NCBI GenBank assembly: GCA_964472275.1
Contig: CAYYJN010000005.1
Coordinates: forward strand, 16,018-80,017
DNA: 64,000 nt
Direction: 5' to 3'
Origin: JAFDVN01 sp964472275
GTDB lineage: Bacteria; Acidobacteriota; Holophagae; Holophagales; Holophagaceae
How positions within the stretch are numbered: the first letter of the stretch is position 1; every line of letters begins with the position of its first letter. This document shows, in pieces, positions 50,046-59,106 of the stretch. The notes below the pieces were generated by a model. That model was given only the letters and a program-made list of their open reading frames with translations, ran no database searches and was not told the origin of the DNA. The position numbers were made by a program, and so were the translations under genes.

Positions 50046-50146
50046 GGGACACACACGCGGCCCGGGCCATCGCGCCGATATCGCACCAGCTGAAGGGCTC
50101 CTCGATGGAGAAGCCAGGCGAAGCCCGGAAGCCCGTCCAGTTTAGC

Positions 50147-50248
50147 CGGGGCCTCAGGCCTCGGGCTACGGACCTCGGGAAAAGCGCCTTGCCATCCCAT
50201 GCTCCGGGATCCATGGCCCGCGGCCCGAGGCCCGGGGCCCGAGGTCCA
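50147..50248. repeat. CCCGAGG hairpin (family C) upstream of ahpC
   Basis: The left arm is GGGGCCTCAGGCCTCGGGCT and ACGGACCTCGGG. The right arm is GGCCCGCGGCCCGAGGCCCG and GGGCCCGAGGTCC. A central palindrome ATCCCATGCTCCGGGAT closes the loop. The hairpin lies just upstream of the ahpC promoter, in the divergent region with arcA. Confidence 0.82.
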
Positions 50249-50262
50249 TCCCGCTCCAAGCC

Positions 50263-50301
50263 TTGTCCGGCGCGCCCCTGAGCGGTATCCTGATCGTTCT
50301 G
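50263..50301 (+). promoter_or_regulatory. ahpC promoter
   Basis: TTGTCC (50263-50268) and TATCCT (50286-50291) are separated by 17 bp, and GATCGTTCTG follows. The last 20 bases of this segment are identical to the sequence before rpsA. The start codon is 38 bp downstream, after AAGGAG. Confidence 0.6.
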
Positions 50302-50338
50302 GCATTCGCCGGATGCCCACCCAAAAAGGAGCCTTTCG

Positions 50339-50920
50339 ATGACCGCGTTCGTCACCCAGCCCGCCCCCGATTTCAAGGCCGATGCCCTCGTGGACGGCCA
50401 GTTCAAGCAGGTCTCCCTGTCCGACTACAAGGGCAAGAAGGTCGTGCTCTTCTTCTACCCCCTCGACTTCACCTTCGTCTGCCCCACCGAGATCCTCGCC
50501 TTCTCCGACGCCATCGCGCAGTTCAAGAGCCGCGACACGGAAGTGATCGGCGTGAGCGTGGATTCCAAGTTCAGCCACCACGCCTGGGCTCAGGTGGACC
50601 GCAAGGAAGGCGGCATCAAGGGCATCTCCTTCCCGCTCGTCGCTGACCTCAACAAGACCATCGCCGCCGACTACGGCGTGCTGCTGCCCGCCGGCATCGC
50701 CCTGCGCGGTCTCTTCATCATCAACAAGGACGGCGTGCTGAAGCACATCACCGTCAACCACAACGACCTCGGCCGCAGCGTGGACGAAGTGCTGCGCCTC
50801 CTCGACGCCGTGGACTTCAGCGAGACCCACGGCGAAGTCTGCCCCGCCAACTGGCAGAAGGGCGAAAAGGCGATGAAACCCACGGCCGCTGGCCTCAAGG
50901 AGTGGGCTGCGAATAAGTAA
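50339..50920 (+). CDS. ahpC: Typical 2-Cys peroxiredoxin (AhpC/Prx1 type)
   Basis: A 193-residue peroxidase. The peroxidatic Cys48 is in FYPLDFTFVCPTEILAF and the resolving Cys168 is in THGEVCPANWQKGEKAM. The GGIKG and C-terminal region indicate the Prx1/AhpC1 class. AAGGAG precedes the ATG. It removes hydrogen and organic peroxides using a thioredoxin-like or AhpF donor; no ahpF adjoins. Its last 14 codons and its terminator are partly repeated 226 bp downstream. Confidence 0.97.
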   Translation: MTAFVTQPAPDFKADALVDGQFKQVSLSDYKGKKVVLFFYPLDFTFVCPTEILAFSDAIAQFKSRDTEVIGVSVDSKFSHHAWAQVDRKEGGIKGISFPLVADLNKTIAADYGVLLPAGIALRGLFIINKDGVLKHITVNHNDLGRSVDEVLRLLDAVDFSETHGEVCPANWQKGEKAMKPTAAGLKEWAANK

Positions 50921-50946
50921 GCAGCCTCAGCAACAGCACCACTCAA

Positions 50947-50968
50947 GCGGGCGCCAAACGGCGCCCGC
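50947..50968 (+). terminator. Terminator hairpin of ahpC
   Basis: GCGGGCGCC and GGCGCCCGC form a perfect 9-bp stem around AAAC, 26 bp after the stop, and GGTGTTTGTAA follows. A second near-copy lies at 51174-51195. Confidence 0.82.
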
Positions 50969-51105
50969 GGTGTTTGTAAGGCGGCCGTGGGTGGAATCGC
51001 CTTGTGGCCATGACCATCCGACCGAAGCGCAGCGAAGGGAGGATAGGACGGAATCGGCGAAGCCGATTGCCGCCCGAAGGGCGAGGGACGAAGTCCCGAG
51101 TCAGG

Positions 51106-51147
51106 CCCACGGCCGCTGGCCTCAAGGAGTGGGCGGCCGCCAAGTAA
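51106..51147 (+). pseudogene. Duplicated 3' end of ahpC
   Basis: The sequence reads PTAAGLKEWAAAK and stop, against PTAAGLKEWAANK at the end of ahpC. 29 of the first 29 bases are identical. The copy is followed, like the original, by a hairpin terminator. It is a remnant of a second ahpC or of a local tail duplication. The intervening 50970-51105 holds no gene but contains small palindromes (CGGAATCGGCGAAGCCGATT and GGGACGAAGTCCC). Confidence 0.85.
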
Positions 51148-51173
51148 GCAGCCACACGCATTGCACACCACAA

Positions 51174-51195
51174 GCGGGCGCCGAAGGGCGCCCGC
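51174..51195 (+). terminator. Duplicated ahpC-type terminator hairpin
   Basis: GCGGGCGCC, GAAG, GGCGCCCGC: the same stem as at 50947-50968 with a different loop, followed by ACTGTTTATAAAA. It is the tail of the ahpC remnant. Confidence 0.8.
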
Positions 51196-51217
51196 ACTGT
51201 TTATAAAACTGTGCTGC

Positions 51218-51283
51218 ACGCCGATGAATGCTGAGCGATTCATTGATTCCATCAGCGTTCATCAGCGTGCATCACCGTTGAAA
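51218..51283. repeat. TCATCAGCG-unit hairpin (family E)
   Basis: The left arm CACGCCGATGAATGCTGA (51218-51235) pairs with TCAGCGTTCATCAGCGTG (51252-51269), 16 of 18 positions. Further units ATTCATTGATTCC and CATCACCG follow. It ends 15 bp before the stop of the CDF gene on the opposite strand. Confidence 0.8.
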
Positions 51284-51297
51284 TCGCCCTTTGCCTT

Positions 51298-51948
51298 TCA
51301 ATGGCACCCGCAACCCCCATCAAAGTCCTCGCGTTTCGCCGCCTTCCGCATCTCCCACCCTTCTTTCGCGATGAAGAGCGCGAGGACCAGCGCCGCCACG
51401 CCATCCATCCACCAAAGGCGGGGCGCCACGAAGAACACGAGGCTTCCCACCAACAAGATGGCCGAGAGCTGGATGCAGGCCAGCGAGCAGGAAGCGTCGC
51501 TCGCCACGGCGCGGCTGTCCAGGGCCTTGGCGGCGGCGAGTTTGGCGCGCCAGAGGTAGATCATGAAGCCGAGGCTCGCCAGCGACACGATCACGCCGGG
51601 CAGCGTGGTGGTGGGGTGACCCTTCGCTTTCAGTTGCAGGAGTGAACCTCCGATCGTGCCAGCGGCCAGCATCAGCAACAACCAGCCGATGGCCTTCGTC
51701 ACCTTGCGCTCCCGGGCGATCAGATCGTCGCCGCAACCATCGGCCTTGAGTCGCCAGAGAATCAGCAGCGCGGAAAAGACCTCGATGAAGCTGTCCGCGC
51801 CAAAGCCGAAGAGCGCCATGGAATCATCGCTCCACCCGAACCCCATGGAGACGAGGCCTTCCACGAGGTTGTAGGTGATGGTGAGGATCGCGAGCGCCCT
51901 GGCGTAGCGAAGCCAGGTTTGGCGCGGCGCATCGGACGAAGGCTGCAT
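51298..51948 (-). CDS. Cation-diffusion-facilitator-like transporter (last gene of metal operon)
   Basis: A 216-residue protein with six membrane helices, starting MQPSSDAPRQ. Helix 2 has the CDF acidic pair in FGFGADSFIEVFSALLIL. The helix 5 segment is ASDASCSLACIQLSAIL, where classic CDFs have HDxxxD; here Asp is kept but Cys residues replace others. The C-terminal cytosolic domain of true CDFs is missing and is replaced by a short tail GGCGCH. It resembles TMEM163-like members. The likely role is efflux of a soft metal. The start lies 11 bp after the stop of the His-rich barrel gene (51959). Confidence 0.8.
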   Translation of the reverse strand: MQPSSDAPRQTWLRYARALAILTITYNLVEGLVSMGFGWSDDSMALFGFGADSFIEVFSALLILWRLKADGCGDDLIARERKVTKAIGWLLLMLAAGTIGGSLLQLKAKGHPTTTLPGVIVSLASLGFMIYLWRAKLAAAKALDSRAVASDASCSLACIQLSAILLVGSLVFFVAPRLWWMDGVAALVLALFIAKEGWEMRKAAKREDFDGGCGCH

Positions 51949-51958
51949 GCGTGACTCC

Positions 51959-53191
51959 TCAGCTTCCAAGTCTCAGGTAGATGATCGCCCCCAGCGGATG
52001 CCGCGTCCCGTATCGCGCGGTCGCAAGGTCGCTTGGAACCGAATTCACGGTCACGCGCGTGCCGAGGCCGAGGCGGAAGGGGCCGAGGTCCGTGAGCGTG
52101 CGCTGGTAGCCCAGGCTCAGCGCGCCGACCTTGAAGACGCGGTCGTGCAGCGCGGGGTCTTCGATGGCGAGGTCATGGCCGGTCTTCTGGCCCCACTCGA
52201 GACGGCCAAAGTAGACATTCGCGCCGAAGTCCCAAGTGGCTTCTCCGAAGGCCGCCGCGGTCGCCGCGTCGTCGGGGTGATGGTCGCGTCCGCCACCGAG
52301 GGTCCAAAGCAGCTTGCCGCTCCCCACCTCGCCCGCGTAACTGGCCGAGGCGGTGGCGCGGGTCTCGGACACGCCCGGCTCCAACGCTTCCGGACTCGCC
52401 AGACGGCCGTAGGAAACCTGGAAGCTCCAGTTCTCGGTCGGATTGAAGCTGAGGCGTCCGGAGGTGGAATCGAGGGAACCCAGATCGAAGTTCGTGCGGA
52501 TCTCGTCCGGCTCGCGGCCGTTGAAGCGCGAGACTTCGAGCTTCCACGCTTCCGTGAACAGCGCGCCCGTCACGACGCCGAAGCTCACATGGGTCGAATC
52601 AATCCAGTGATGGCCGAGCGCCGCCATGGGATCGAAGGCCGCGCTGCCCCGGTGCGGGAAGGCCACAGGCCCGAGCGCCGGTTCTCCAGAGGGCGCCACA
52701 TACAATTCGCTGGCGAGATGATCCGTGATCGCGTGGGTCCACGCGGCGGAGACCTCCATGAAGAGGTCGTGGGGATGCTGGGAGTCGTGGAGCGGCTCGC
52801 CCTTGTAGGTTTCGCCGCTCTGCAGGAGCAACGGGTAACCTCGGCGCGGCACGGTGAAGGGTTCGGGACTGAGCATCACCTCGAAGGTGAGGCGGTCGCG
52901 GCTCCAATCGCGCTGGGCCATGCCCATGGCCCAACCGATGCCGAAGGCCGCGTCGCCCGCGGGCTGCGCCTGCCAATCCTGCACGGCGAAGAAGGTGCCA
53001 TGGCCCATGAACATCCAATCGCCCGCCATTTGGTGCAAGCCGCCGTGGCCGACGGCGTCCGGTTGCCACGCCGTGCCCGAAGGCTCGCGGGACATGGGCA
53101 GATCCATGGCGGAGGCATCCTGGGCCGAAAGCGGCGAGAGCGCGGCGAGGGTGGCGAAGGCGAGGGATTTGAGAAACAGCTCAGGCTTCAT
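51959..53191 (-). CDS. His-rich outer-membrane barrel protein of the Cus cluster
   Basis: A 410-residue protein with a signal peptide (KSLAFATLAALSPLSAQD). The mature part is beta-rich, ending with the barrel-like LGAIIYLRLGS. Histidines and methionines are frequent in the first third: GHGGLHQMAGDWMFMGHGTF, GWAMGMAQRDWS and LHDSQHPHDLFM. It overlaps cusA by 11 bp. Similar proteins are often annotated as hypothetical next to CusABC pumps. A periplasmic or outer-membrane copper-binding role is inferred, not shown. Confidence 0.75.
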   Translation of the reverse strand: MKPELFLKSLAFATLAALSPLSAQDASAMDLPMSREPSGTAWQPDAVGHGGLHQMAGDWMFMGHGTFFAVQDWQAQPAGDAAFGIGWAMGMAQRDWSRDRLTFEVMLSPEPFTVPRRGYPLLLQSGETYKGEPLHDSQHPHDLFMEVSAAWTHAITDHLASELYVAPSGEPALGPVAFPHRGSAAFDPMAALGHHWIDSTHVSFGVVTGALFTEAWKLEVSRFNGREPDEIRTNFDLGSLDSTSGRLSFNPTENWSFQVSYGRLASPEALEPGVSETRATASASYAGEVGSGKLLWTLGGGRDHHPDDAATAAAFGEATWDFGANVYFGRLEWGQKTGHDLAIEDPALHDRVFKVGALSLGYQRTLTDLGPFRLGLGTRVTVNSVPSDLATARYGTRHPLGAIIYLRLGS

Positions 53192-56100
53192 GAGGAAGCT
53201 CCTTTCGTTTCCAGAGGTAGTAGACGGCGGGGTAGACGAGCAGTTCAAGCAGGAAGGATGTCGTGAGCCCGCCCACCATGGGCGCGGCGATGCGCTTCAT
53301 GAGGTCCGCGCCGGTTCCTGAGGACCACATGATGGGCAGCAGGCCAAGGAAGGCTGCGCACACGGTCATCGCCTTGGGGCGCACGCGCTTCACGGCGCCA
53401 TGGACGACGGCTTCGCGCAAGTCCGCCCAAGTGGCGAGGCGCCCTTCCCGCTTGGCCTGCTCATGGGACAGGTCGAGGAAGAGCAGCATGAACACGCCCG
53501 TCTCCGCGTCCAGCCCCATCAAGGCGATGAGACCCACCCACACCGCCGCGGAGGCGTGATAGCCCAAGCCCCAAAGGAGCCACAGCGCGCCGATGGCGGA
53601 GAAGGGCACGGCCAGCATCACGAGGCCGGCCTTGAAGGCCGACTTCGTGTTCAGGTAGAGCAACCCGAAGATGAGCAACAGCGCCAGCGGCACGACGAGC
53701 TTGAGCCTTCCCTGCACCCGCAGCATGTTCTCGTACTGGCCGCTCCAGGCGAGCGCGTAACCCTGAGGCAGGCTCAGCCCCTTGTCCATGGCGGCTTTGG
53801 CGTGGGCGACGAAGCTCCCCACATCCACCTTCGAGGTGTCGAAGTCCACGAAGACATAGGCGGTGAGCTGACCGTTCTCATCGCGGATCATGGAGGGGCC
53901 TTGCTCGATCCTCAGATCCGCCAGCTCGGAAAGCGGCACCTGTCCACCTCCCGGCAGGCTGACCGGCACGCGCCCAAGGGCCGCTGGGTCCTGACGCTGA
54001 TCCGCCCGAAAGCGCACGGAGATCGCGTAGCGGGCCCGGCCTTCCACGGTGTAGCCCTGGGGCTCTCCACCGATGCCGCCGAGGATGAGCGCGTTCAGGT
54101 CGTTCACCGATAATCCGTAGCGCGCGAGCGCGTTCCGCCTGGGCGCGATGTCCAGGTACCATCCCCCCGCGACGCGTTCCGCGAAGGCGCTCCGCGTGTC
54201 CGGGAGCTTCCGCAGGATCGCTTCCGCTTCCACCGCGAGGTTCTGGACTTCTTTCAAATCCGGCCCACTAACTTTCAACCCCACCGGCGTGCGGATGCCC
54301 GTGGAGAGCATGTCCAGGCGGTTCTTGATGGGCATGGTCCAGGCGTTGGTGAAGCCCGGGATCTGGAGCGCGCGATCCATGCGCTGAATGAGTTGTTCGG
54401 AGCTTTCGCGGTCGGGCCACGCCGTGCCCAGGACTCCCTTCACCCAGCGCGGCGCCCAGGACGAATACCAGCGCGCCCGCTCGGGCCATTCGGCCTTGGG
54501 CTTCAACAGCACCACCGTCTCCATCATGGAGAGCGGCGCGGGGTCCGTGGGCGTGTCCGCGCGGCCGGCCTTGCCATAGACGCGGGCCACTTCGGGGAAT
54601 CGCATGAGGATCTTGTCCTGGAGCTGGAGGCTCTTCTCCGCCTGCTCGGCGCTGAGGCCGGGGAAGGTCGTGGGCATGTAGAGGATGGAGCCTTCATCCA
54701 AGGGCGGCATGAACTCGGAGCCCAATTTGAAGTAGAGCGGCAGCGAGACGGCCACGAGCAGCAGCGACACGGCGATCGTCGCCTTGGCATGGCGCAGCAC
54801 GAAACGGCAGGGGCGCTCATACAACCGGTGGAGCAGCCTACTGATGGGGTGGCGGTCCTCGGAGCGGTACTTGCCGACGAGCAGCGCGCTCGCTGCCTTC
54901 GCCATCCAGCGCGGCTTGAAATCGAAGGGGTCGAGGCGCGTGAAGAGCATGCGCAACGCCGGATCCAGCGTGAGCGCCAGCCCGGCGGCGATGGCGAGCG
55001 CAAGCGTGTTGGACCAGGCCAGGGGCTTGAAGAGGCGGCCTTCCTGATCCACCAGCGTGAACACGGGCAGGAAGGCCGCGGCGATGAGCAGCAGAGAAAA
55101 GAAGACCGAAGGGCCGACTTCTTCCAGCGCCTCCAGGCGCACCGCGTGGAAATCCCCTTCGCGCCCGCCGCTGTCCCAGAGATGGAGCTTGTTGTACGCG
55201 TTCTCCACTTCCACGATGGCGCCATCCACCAGCACGCCGATGGAGATGGCGATGCCCGCCATGGAGAGGAGGTTCACACCGATGCCAAGCAGGTAGAGCG
55301 GAATGAAGCTGATGGCCACCGCGACCGGCAGCGTCGCGATGGGCACGGAGGCGCTGGGCGCGTGCCAGAGGAAGAGCAGGATCACGAGCGAGACGATGAT
55401 GATTTCTTCGATGAGTTTGGATTTCACCGTGCCGATGGCTTGGCCGATGAGTTCCGAACGGTCGTAGGTCGTGACGACCTTCACGCCCTTCGGAAGCCCG
55501 GGTTCCAACTGCTTGAGCTTCGCCTTCACCGCCTGGATGACGGCAAGCGCGTTCTCGCCCTGTCGCATGACGACGATGCCGCCCACCGCGTCCCCCTGCC
55601 CATCCAGGTCCGCCATGCCTCGGCGGAGGCCGGGGCCGAGCGTGACGCGGGCGACCTGGCCCAGCCGCACGGGCGTTCCATCCTTCGCCTTGAGCACCGC
55701 GCCCTGAAGATCGGCGATGGATTGGGCGTAGCCCAGCCCGCGCACCATGTACTCCCGGCCGCTCAGATCGAGGATGCGTCCCCCCGATTCGTCATTGTTG
55801 TTCCGCGCCGCGTCCAGCAAGGCTTGGAGCGGCACGCCGTAGGCGGCCAGCGCGGAGGCGTCCACCGCGATCTGGTATTCCTTCACCTGCCCGCCGATGG
55901 AGGCGATCTCCGCCACGCCCGGCACGCTCTGGAGCCCGTAGCGCAGGTACCAGTCCTGGGCGCTGCGGAGTTCATCGCTCGTGTGCCGCCCCGTCGGGTC
56001 CACCAGCGCGTACTGGTAGACCCACCCCACACTCGTCGCGTCAGGCCCCAGCGCCGTCTGCACGCCCGCGGGAAGCCGCGACTGGATCTTGCTGAGGTAT

Positions 56101-56432
56101 TCCAGCACCCTGGAGCGCGCCCAATAGAGATCCGTGCCGTCCTCGAAGATCACATAGACAAAGCTGGTGCCGTAGTCGGAGAAGCCGCGCACGGCCTTCA
56201 CCTTCGGCGCGCCCAGCAGGCTCGTGACGATGGGGTAGGTGAGCTGGTCCTCGATGATGTCGGGGCTGCGGTCCCACTTGGAATAGACGATGACTTGCGT
56301 GTCGGACAGGTCCGGCAGCGCGTCCAAGGGCACGCGCCGCATCGCCCAGGCGGCGAGCACCAACGCCACCACGGTGCAGGTGAGCACCAGCAGGCGGTTC
56401 GTGGCGGAGAAGCGGATGATCCGGCGGATCAT
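53181..56432 (-). CDS. cusA: Heavy-metal RND efflux pump, CusA type
   Basis: A 1083-residue inner-membrane proton antiporter. It begins MIRRIIRFSATNRLLVL. Helix 4 has SIGVLVDGAIVEVENAYNKL, lacking the DFG Asp of the CzcA (Zn/Co) group and resembling CusA (Cu/Ag). YMPTTFPGLSAEQAEKSLQL and the later GLDAETGVFMLLFLDLSHEQ are typical of the family. The ATG at 56432 overlaps the cusB stop (ATGA); an upstream extension lies inside cusB. It works as a trimer with CusB and CusC. Confidence 0.95.
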   Translation of the reverse strand: MIRRIIRFSATNRLLVLTCTVVALVLAAWAMRRVPLDALPDLSDTQVIVYSKWDRSPDIIEDQLTYPIVTSLLGAPKVKAVRGFSDYGTSFVYVIFEDGTDLYWARSRVLEYLSKIQSRLPAGVQTALGPDATSVGWVYQYALVDPTGRHTSDELRSAQDWYLRYGLQSVPGVAEIASIGGQVKEYQIAVDASALAAYGVPLQALLDAARNNNDESGGRILDLSGREYMVRGLGYAQSIADLQGAVLKAKDGTPVRLGQVARVTLGPGLRRGMADLDGQGDAVGGIVVMRQGENALAVIQAVKAKLKQLEPGLPKGVKVVTTYDRSELIGQAIGTVKSKLIEEIIIVSLVILLFLWHAPSASVPIATLPVAVAISFIPLYLLGIGVNLLSMAGIAISIGVLVDGAIVEVENAYNKLHLWDSGGREGDFHAVRLEALEEVGPSVFFSLLLIAAAFLPVFTLVDQEGRLFKPLAWSNTLALAIAAGLALTLDPALRMLFTRLDPFDFKPRWMAKAASALLVGKYRSEDRHPISRLLHRLYERPCRFVLRHAKATIAVSLLLVAVSLPLYFKLGSEFMPPLDEGSILYMPTTFPGLSAEQAEKSLQLQDKILMRFPEVARVYGKAGRADTPTDPAPLSMMETVVLLKPKAEWPERARWYSSWAPRWVKGVLGTAWPDRESSEQLIQRMDRALQIPGFTNAWTMPIKNRLDMLSTGIRTPVGLKVSGPDLKEVQNLAVEAEAILRKLPDTRSAFAERVAGGWYLDIAPRRNALARYGLSVNDLNALILGGIGGEPQGYTVEGRARYAISVRFRADQRQDPAALGRVPVSLPGGGQVPLSELADLRIEQGPSMIRDENGQLTAYVFVDFDTSKVDVGSFVAHAKAAMDKGLSLPQGYALAWSGQYENMLRVQGRLKLVVPLALLLIFGLLYLNTKSAFKAGLVMLAVPFSAIGALWLLWGLGYHASAAVWVGLIALMGLDAETGVFMLLFLDLSHEQAKREGRLATWADLREAVVHGAVKRVRPKAMTVCAAFLGLLPIMWSSGTGADLMKRIAAPMVGGLTTSFLLELLVYPAVYYLWKRKELPHEA

Positions 56433-57781
56433 TTCGCGCCTGCCGACATCGTTCCTGTCAGCGCCGCGCGACGACGGGATTCGGAATCCAACAGGAAGGC
56501 CGCCTTGTCCGCCACGCGTTCGCCTGCCTCCAACCCGGACTTCACCTCCACCCAATCCGCGTCCTGGCCGCCGATCGTGATGGTGCGCGGTACGAAATGC
56601 CCATCGCCTTCATCCACGAAGACCACCTTCGATCCCCCATCGTCCATCACCGCCGCGAAGGGCACCCGCAGGCCCGCGCCCCCACCCGCGAAGGCCGCGG
56701 CGCCATAGGTGCCGGGTCGCAGCTCGCCTCCTGGATTGGCGAAGGCGAGGCGCACCTTGGCGGTTCGGGTCGCGGGATCCACCACCGGATCCACGAAGGC
56801 CACGCGGCCGACGAAAGCTCGTCCCGGCAGCGAGGGCGCGGTGAAGGTGGCCTTCGCGCCGAGCTTCAGTTTCGGAAGATCCGAAGCATAGCCATCCGCC
56901 AGCACCCAGACTTCCGACAGATCAGTCACCTCGAACGGCGTGTCGCCGGATTGGAGCCGCGCACCCTGGACGATGTTCTTCGCCGTCACCGCGCCGCTGA
57001 CGGGCGAGGTGAAAGTGAGGTCGCGCCTCGGTTCACCACCCTGCTCCAGGCGCTGGATCTCCGCCTCGGGCACATCCCAGAGCCGCAGGCGCTTCGCCGC
57101 AGCTTCCACGAGGCCCGCGCCATCCGCGCCGAGGGCGCCCTTGGATTTCACCGCCAACGCGAGATCCTGCTGGGCGCTGTAGAGTTCGGGGCTGTAGAGC
57201 GCGAAGAGCGGCTGACCCTTCTTCACGCGCATTCCCATGAAATCCACGAAGAGCTTGTCCACGAAGCCGCCGGTCTTGGTGGCGATCTTGAAAACGCGCG
57301 TCTCATCCGCCGCCACGGTGGCGGGCGTGGACCAGGCCGCGCCCACCGGGCCTCGTTCCACCTCGGCGGTGCGCACGCCGATGAGGCGCTGGTAGGCGGG
57401 ATCTATCGTGATGTCCGCGAGGCCCGGCACCGGCGCCGCGCCGCCCAATTCATCTTCGTAGACCGCCACATAGGCCATGCCCATGGGATCGTCCATGGGC
57501 ACCGGCGAATGGACGGATGGATCCATCGGGTTGCGGTAGAAGGCGATCTTCCGCTCGCCGGTCGCGGTGGGGGCCGCGGGATTGAAGGCCACCAGCTCCA
57601 TGCCGCAGATCGGGCATTCGCCGGGCGCGTCGCGCACCACTTCGGGATGCATCGGACAGTGGTACTTCACCGCGGGGGCGACGGTCGTTTCTGGATGCCG
57701 CGTCAGCATCCAGGTGGTGCCAGAGCCGAGGACGAGTCCCGCGACGAGCGTGAGGGCGAGAGGCAGACGGGACGCGCTCAT
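56429..57781 (-). CDS. cusB: CusB-type periplasmic adaptor with heavy-metal-binding domain
   Basis: A 450-residue adaptor. An N-terminal membrane helix (LALTLVAGLVLGSGTTWML) is followed by a metal-binding domain (YHCPMHPEVVRDAPGECPIC, then GMEL) and the Cus-typical segment KIAFYRNPMDPSVHSPVPMD, which ends DPMGM. Beta-barrel, lipoyl and hairpin parts follow. The Cys/Met/His-rich domain delivers Cu(I)/Ag(I) to CusA. Its start overlaps the cusC stop and its stop the cusA start, both as ATGA. Confidence 0.95.
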   Translation of the reverse strand: MSASRLPLALTLVAGLVLGSGTTWMLTRHPETTVAPAVKYHCPMHPEVVRDAPGECPICGMELVAFNPAAPTATGERKIAFYRNPMDPSVHSPVPMDDPMGMAYVAVYEDELGGAAPVPGLADITIDPAYQRLIGVRTAEVERGPVGAAWSTPATVAADETRVFKIATKTGGFVDKLFVDFMGMRVKKGQPLFALYSPELYSAQQDLALAVKSKGALGADGAGLVEAAAKRLRLWDVPEAEIQRLEQGGEPRRDLTFTSPVSGAVTAKNIVQGARLQSGDTPFEVTDLSEVWVLADGYASDLPKLKLGAKATFTAPSLPGRAFVGRVAFVDPVVDPATRTAKVRLAFANPGGELRPGTYGAAAFAGGGAGLRVPFAAVMDDGGSKVVFVDEGDGHFVPRTITIGGQDADWVEVKSGLEAGERVADKAAFLLDSESRRRAALTGTMSAGAK

Positions 57782-59061
57782 TCGGCGCCTCCTTTCATGG
57801 CGGTGTCGGGTTCATCCAACGCGGCGCGCTCCAGTTCGATGGCGTCGAAGCGGGCCTGGGCCAGGGCATCGAGGTAATCGCCGCGATCCTTCAAGCGATC
57901 CGACAACGCTTCCAGCGTTTCGCGGAAGGTGGCGGAACCGGTCGCGAATTGCGCGAGGGCCGCGCGGTAGGCGGCGTCGCTTTGCGCCAGCAGTCCATCC
58001 TGATAGAGCTTCGCCACTTCGAGATCGGCCTTCAGCCGCGCGGCGCGGGCCTGGGTGAGCGCCTGGAGCCGCTGCTCCAGATCATGGATGCGATAGCCTT
58101 CGCCTTCGGCCTCGGCGCGGGATTGGGCCACGGCCTGCCGCTGCTTGCGGCCCGCCCAGATTGGAAGGGAGAAGCCGACATTCAGGCTCCACATGCCGGG
58201 CATGGAGCCTTGGGGCATGTAGGCCGCGCCCACGGTGAAGTCGGGATGGGTGTCCAGCTTCGCGAGATCCACCTGCTGCTGGAAATGCACGAGGTGATGG
58301 CGGGCCTCGCTCAACTCGGGACTCTCCGCCAACGCCCGCTCCGCTTCGCCCCCATCCGGCGCGGGCGGCAGCGGCAAGGTCGCCAGATCCGCGCCTTCGA
58401 TGGGCGCCATCGGCGCGCGGCCCGCAAGGCGATCCAACTCCGCCACCTGCCCTGTCACGCGGCCCTCCAGTTCCGCCTGCCGCTGGGCGAGGCGCGCGCG
58501 TTCGAGCTTCGCTCGCAGCAGATCGCCCATGGACCCGGCGCCCGCCTCCACCCGCGCCTGGGACGCCTGGACCACCTGATCCCACAGCGTGCTTTGAGTC
58601 TCCAGCAACGCGCGCTGACCCCGCAGGCGCAGCAGATCGTAGTAGGCGCGTTTCACCGCGGCCACGAGATCGCGGCGCACGCGCTCCTGGCCCGCCTCCG
58701 CCGCGGAGACGCCCGCCTGCGCGATCTGCTCCCGCAATTTCCGCTTGCCCGGATAAGGGAAGGTCTGGCTCACGCCCACCAACGCGAAGGCGAAGCTGGA
58801 CTTGCCGTAGGTGAGACCGCTGAAGCCGTCGTTCTGATAGCCCACGGAGATCATCGGATCCGGCAGCGCGCCAGCCTGGGGCACCTTGGCCCGCTCGGCG
58901 TCGAGCGCGGCGCGGGCTTCCTTCAGCTTGGGATTGGACGCGAGTGCGTCCTGGATGAGCGAGGCGAGATGGGGGTCGTCAGGTTGGGTCTTTGGGGGGA
59001 CCTGGCCATGGAGCGCGCCTGCCAGCAGGAGCGCCGGGGCCAGGCGCATCGGCATGCGCAT
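57778..59061 (-). CDS. cusC: CusC/TolC-type outer-membrane channel
   Basis: A 427-residue protein with a signal peptide (MRLAPALLLAGALHGQ). The long helical repeats of the TolC barrel occur twice (LKEARAALDAERAKVPQ, AELEGRVTGQVAELDRLAG). No lipobox Cys follows the signal, unlike E. coli CusC, so it is probably not lipidated. GGAG precedes the ATG at 59061. It should form the exit duct for CusBA. It lies 45 bp after a small Cys-rich gene. Confidence 0.9.
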   Translation of the reverse strand: MRMPMRLAPALLLAGALHGQVPPKTQPDDPHLASLIQDALASNPKLKEARAALDAERAKVPQAGALPDPMISVGYQNDGFSGLTYGKSSFAFALVGVSQTFPYPGKRKLREQIAQAGVSAAEAGQERVRRDLVAAVKRAYYDLLRLRGQRALLETQSTLWDQVVQASQARVEAGAGSMGDLLRAKLERARLAQRQAELEGRVTGQVAELDRLAGRAPMAPIEGADLATLPLPPAPDGGEAERALAESPELSEARHHLVHFQQQVDLAKLDTHPDFTVGAAYMPQGSMPGMWSLNVGFSLPIWAGRKQRQAVAQSRAEAEGEGYRIHDLEQRLQALTQARAARLKADLEVAKLYQDGLLAQSDAAYRAALAQFATGSATFRETLEALSDRLKDRGDYLDALAQARFDAIELERAALDEPDTAMKGGAE

Positions 59062-59106
59062 GGGAACTCCGGATGAAAGGTGGGAACGCGGAAAAGCGCT
59101 CCAGCC

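Noticed and set aside
53181..56555. Longer cusA start at 56555
   Set aside because: The extra 41 residues lie inside cusB and read as Gly/Arg noise; the ATG at 56432 overlaps the cusB stop as in the other genes of the operon.
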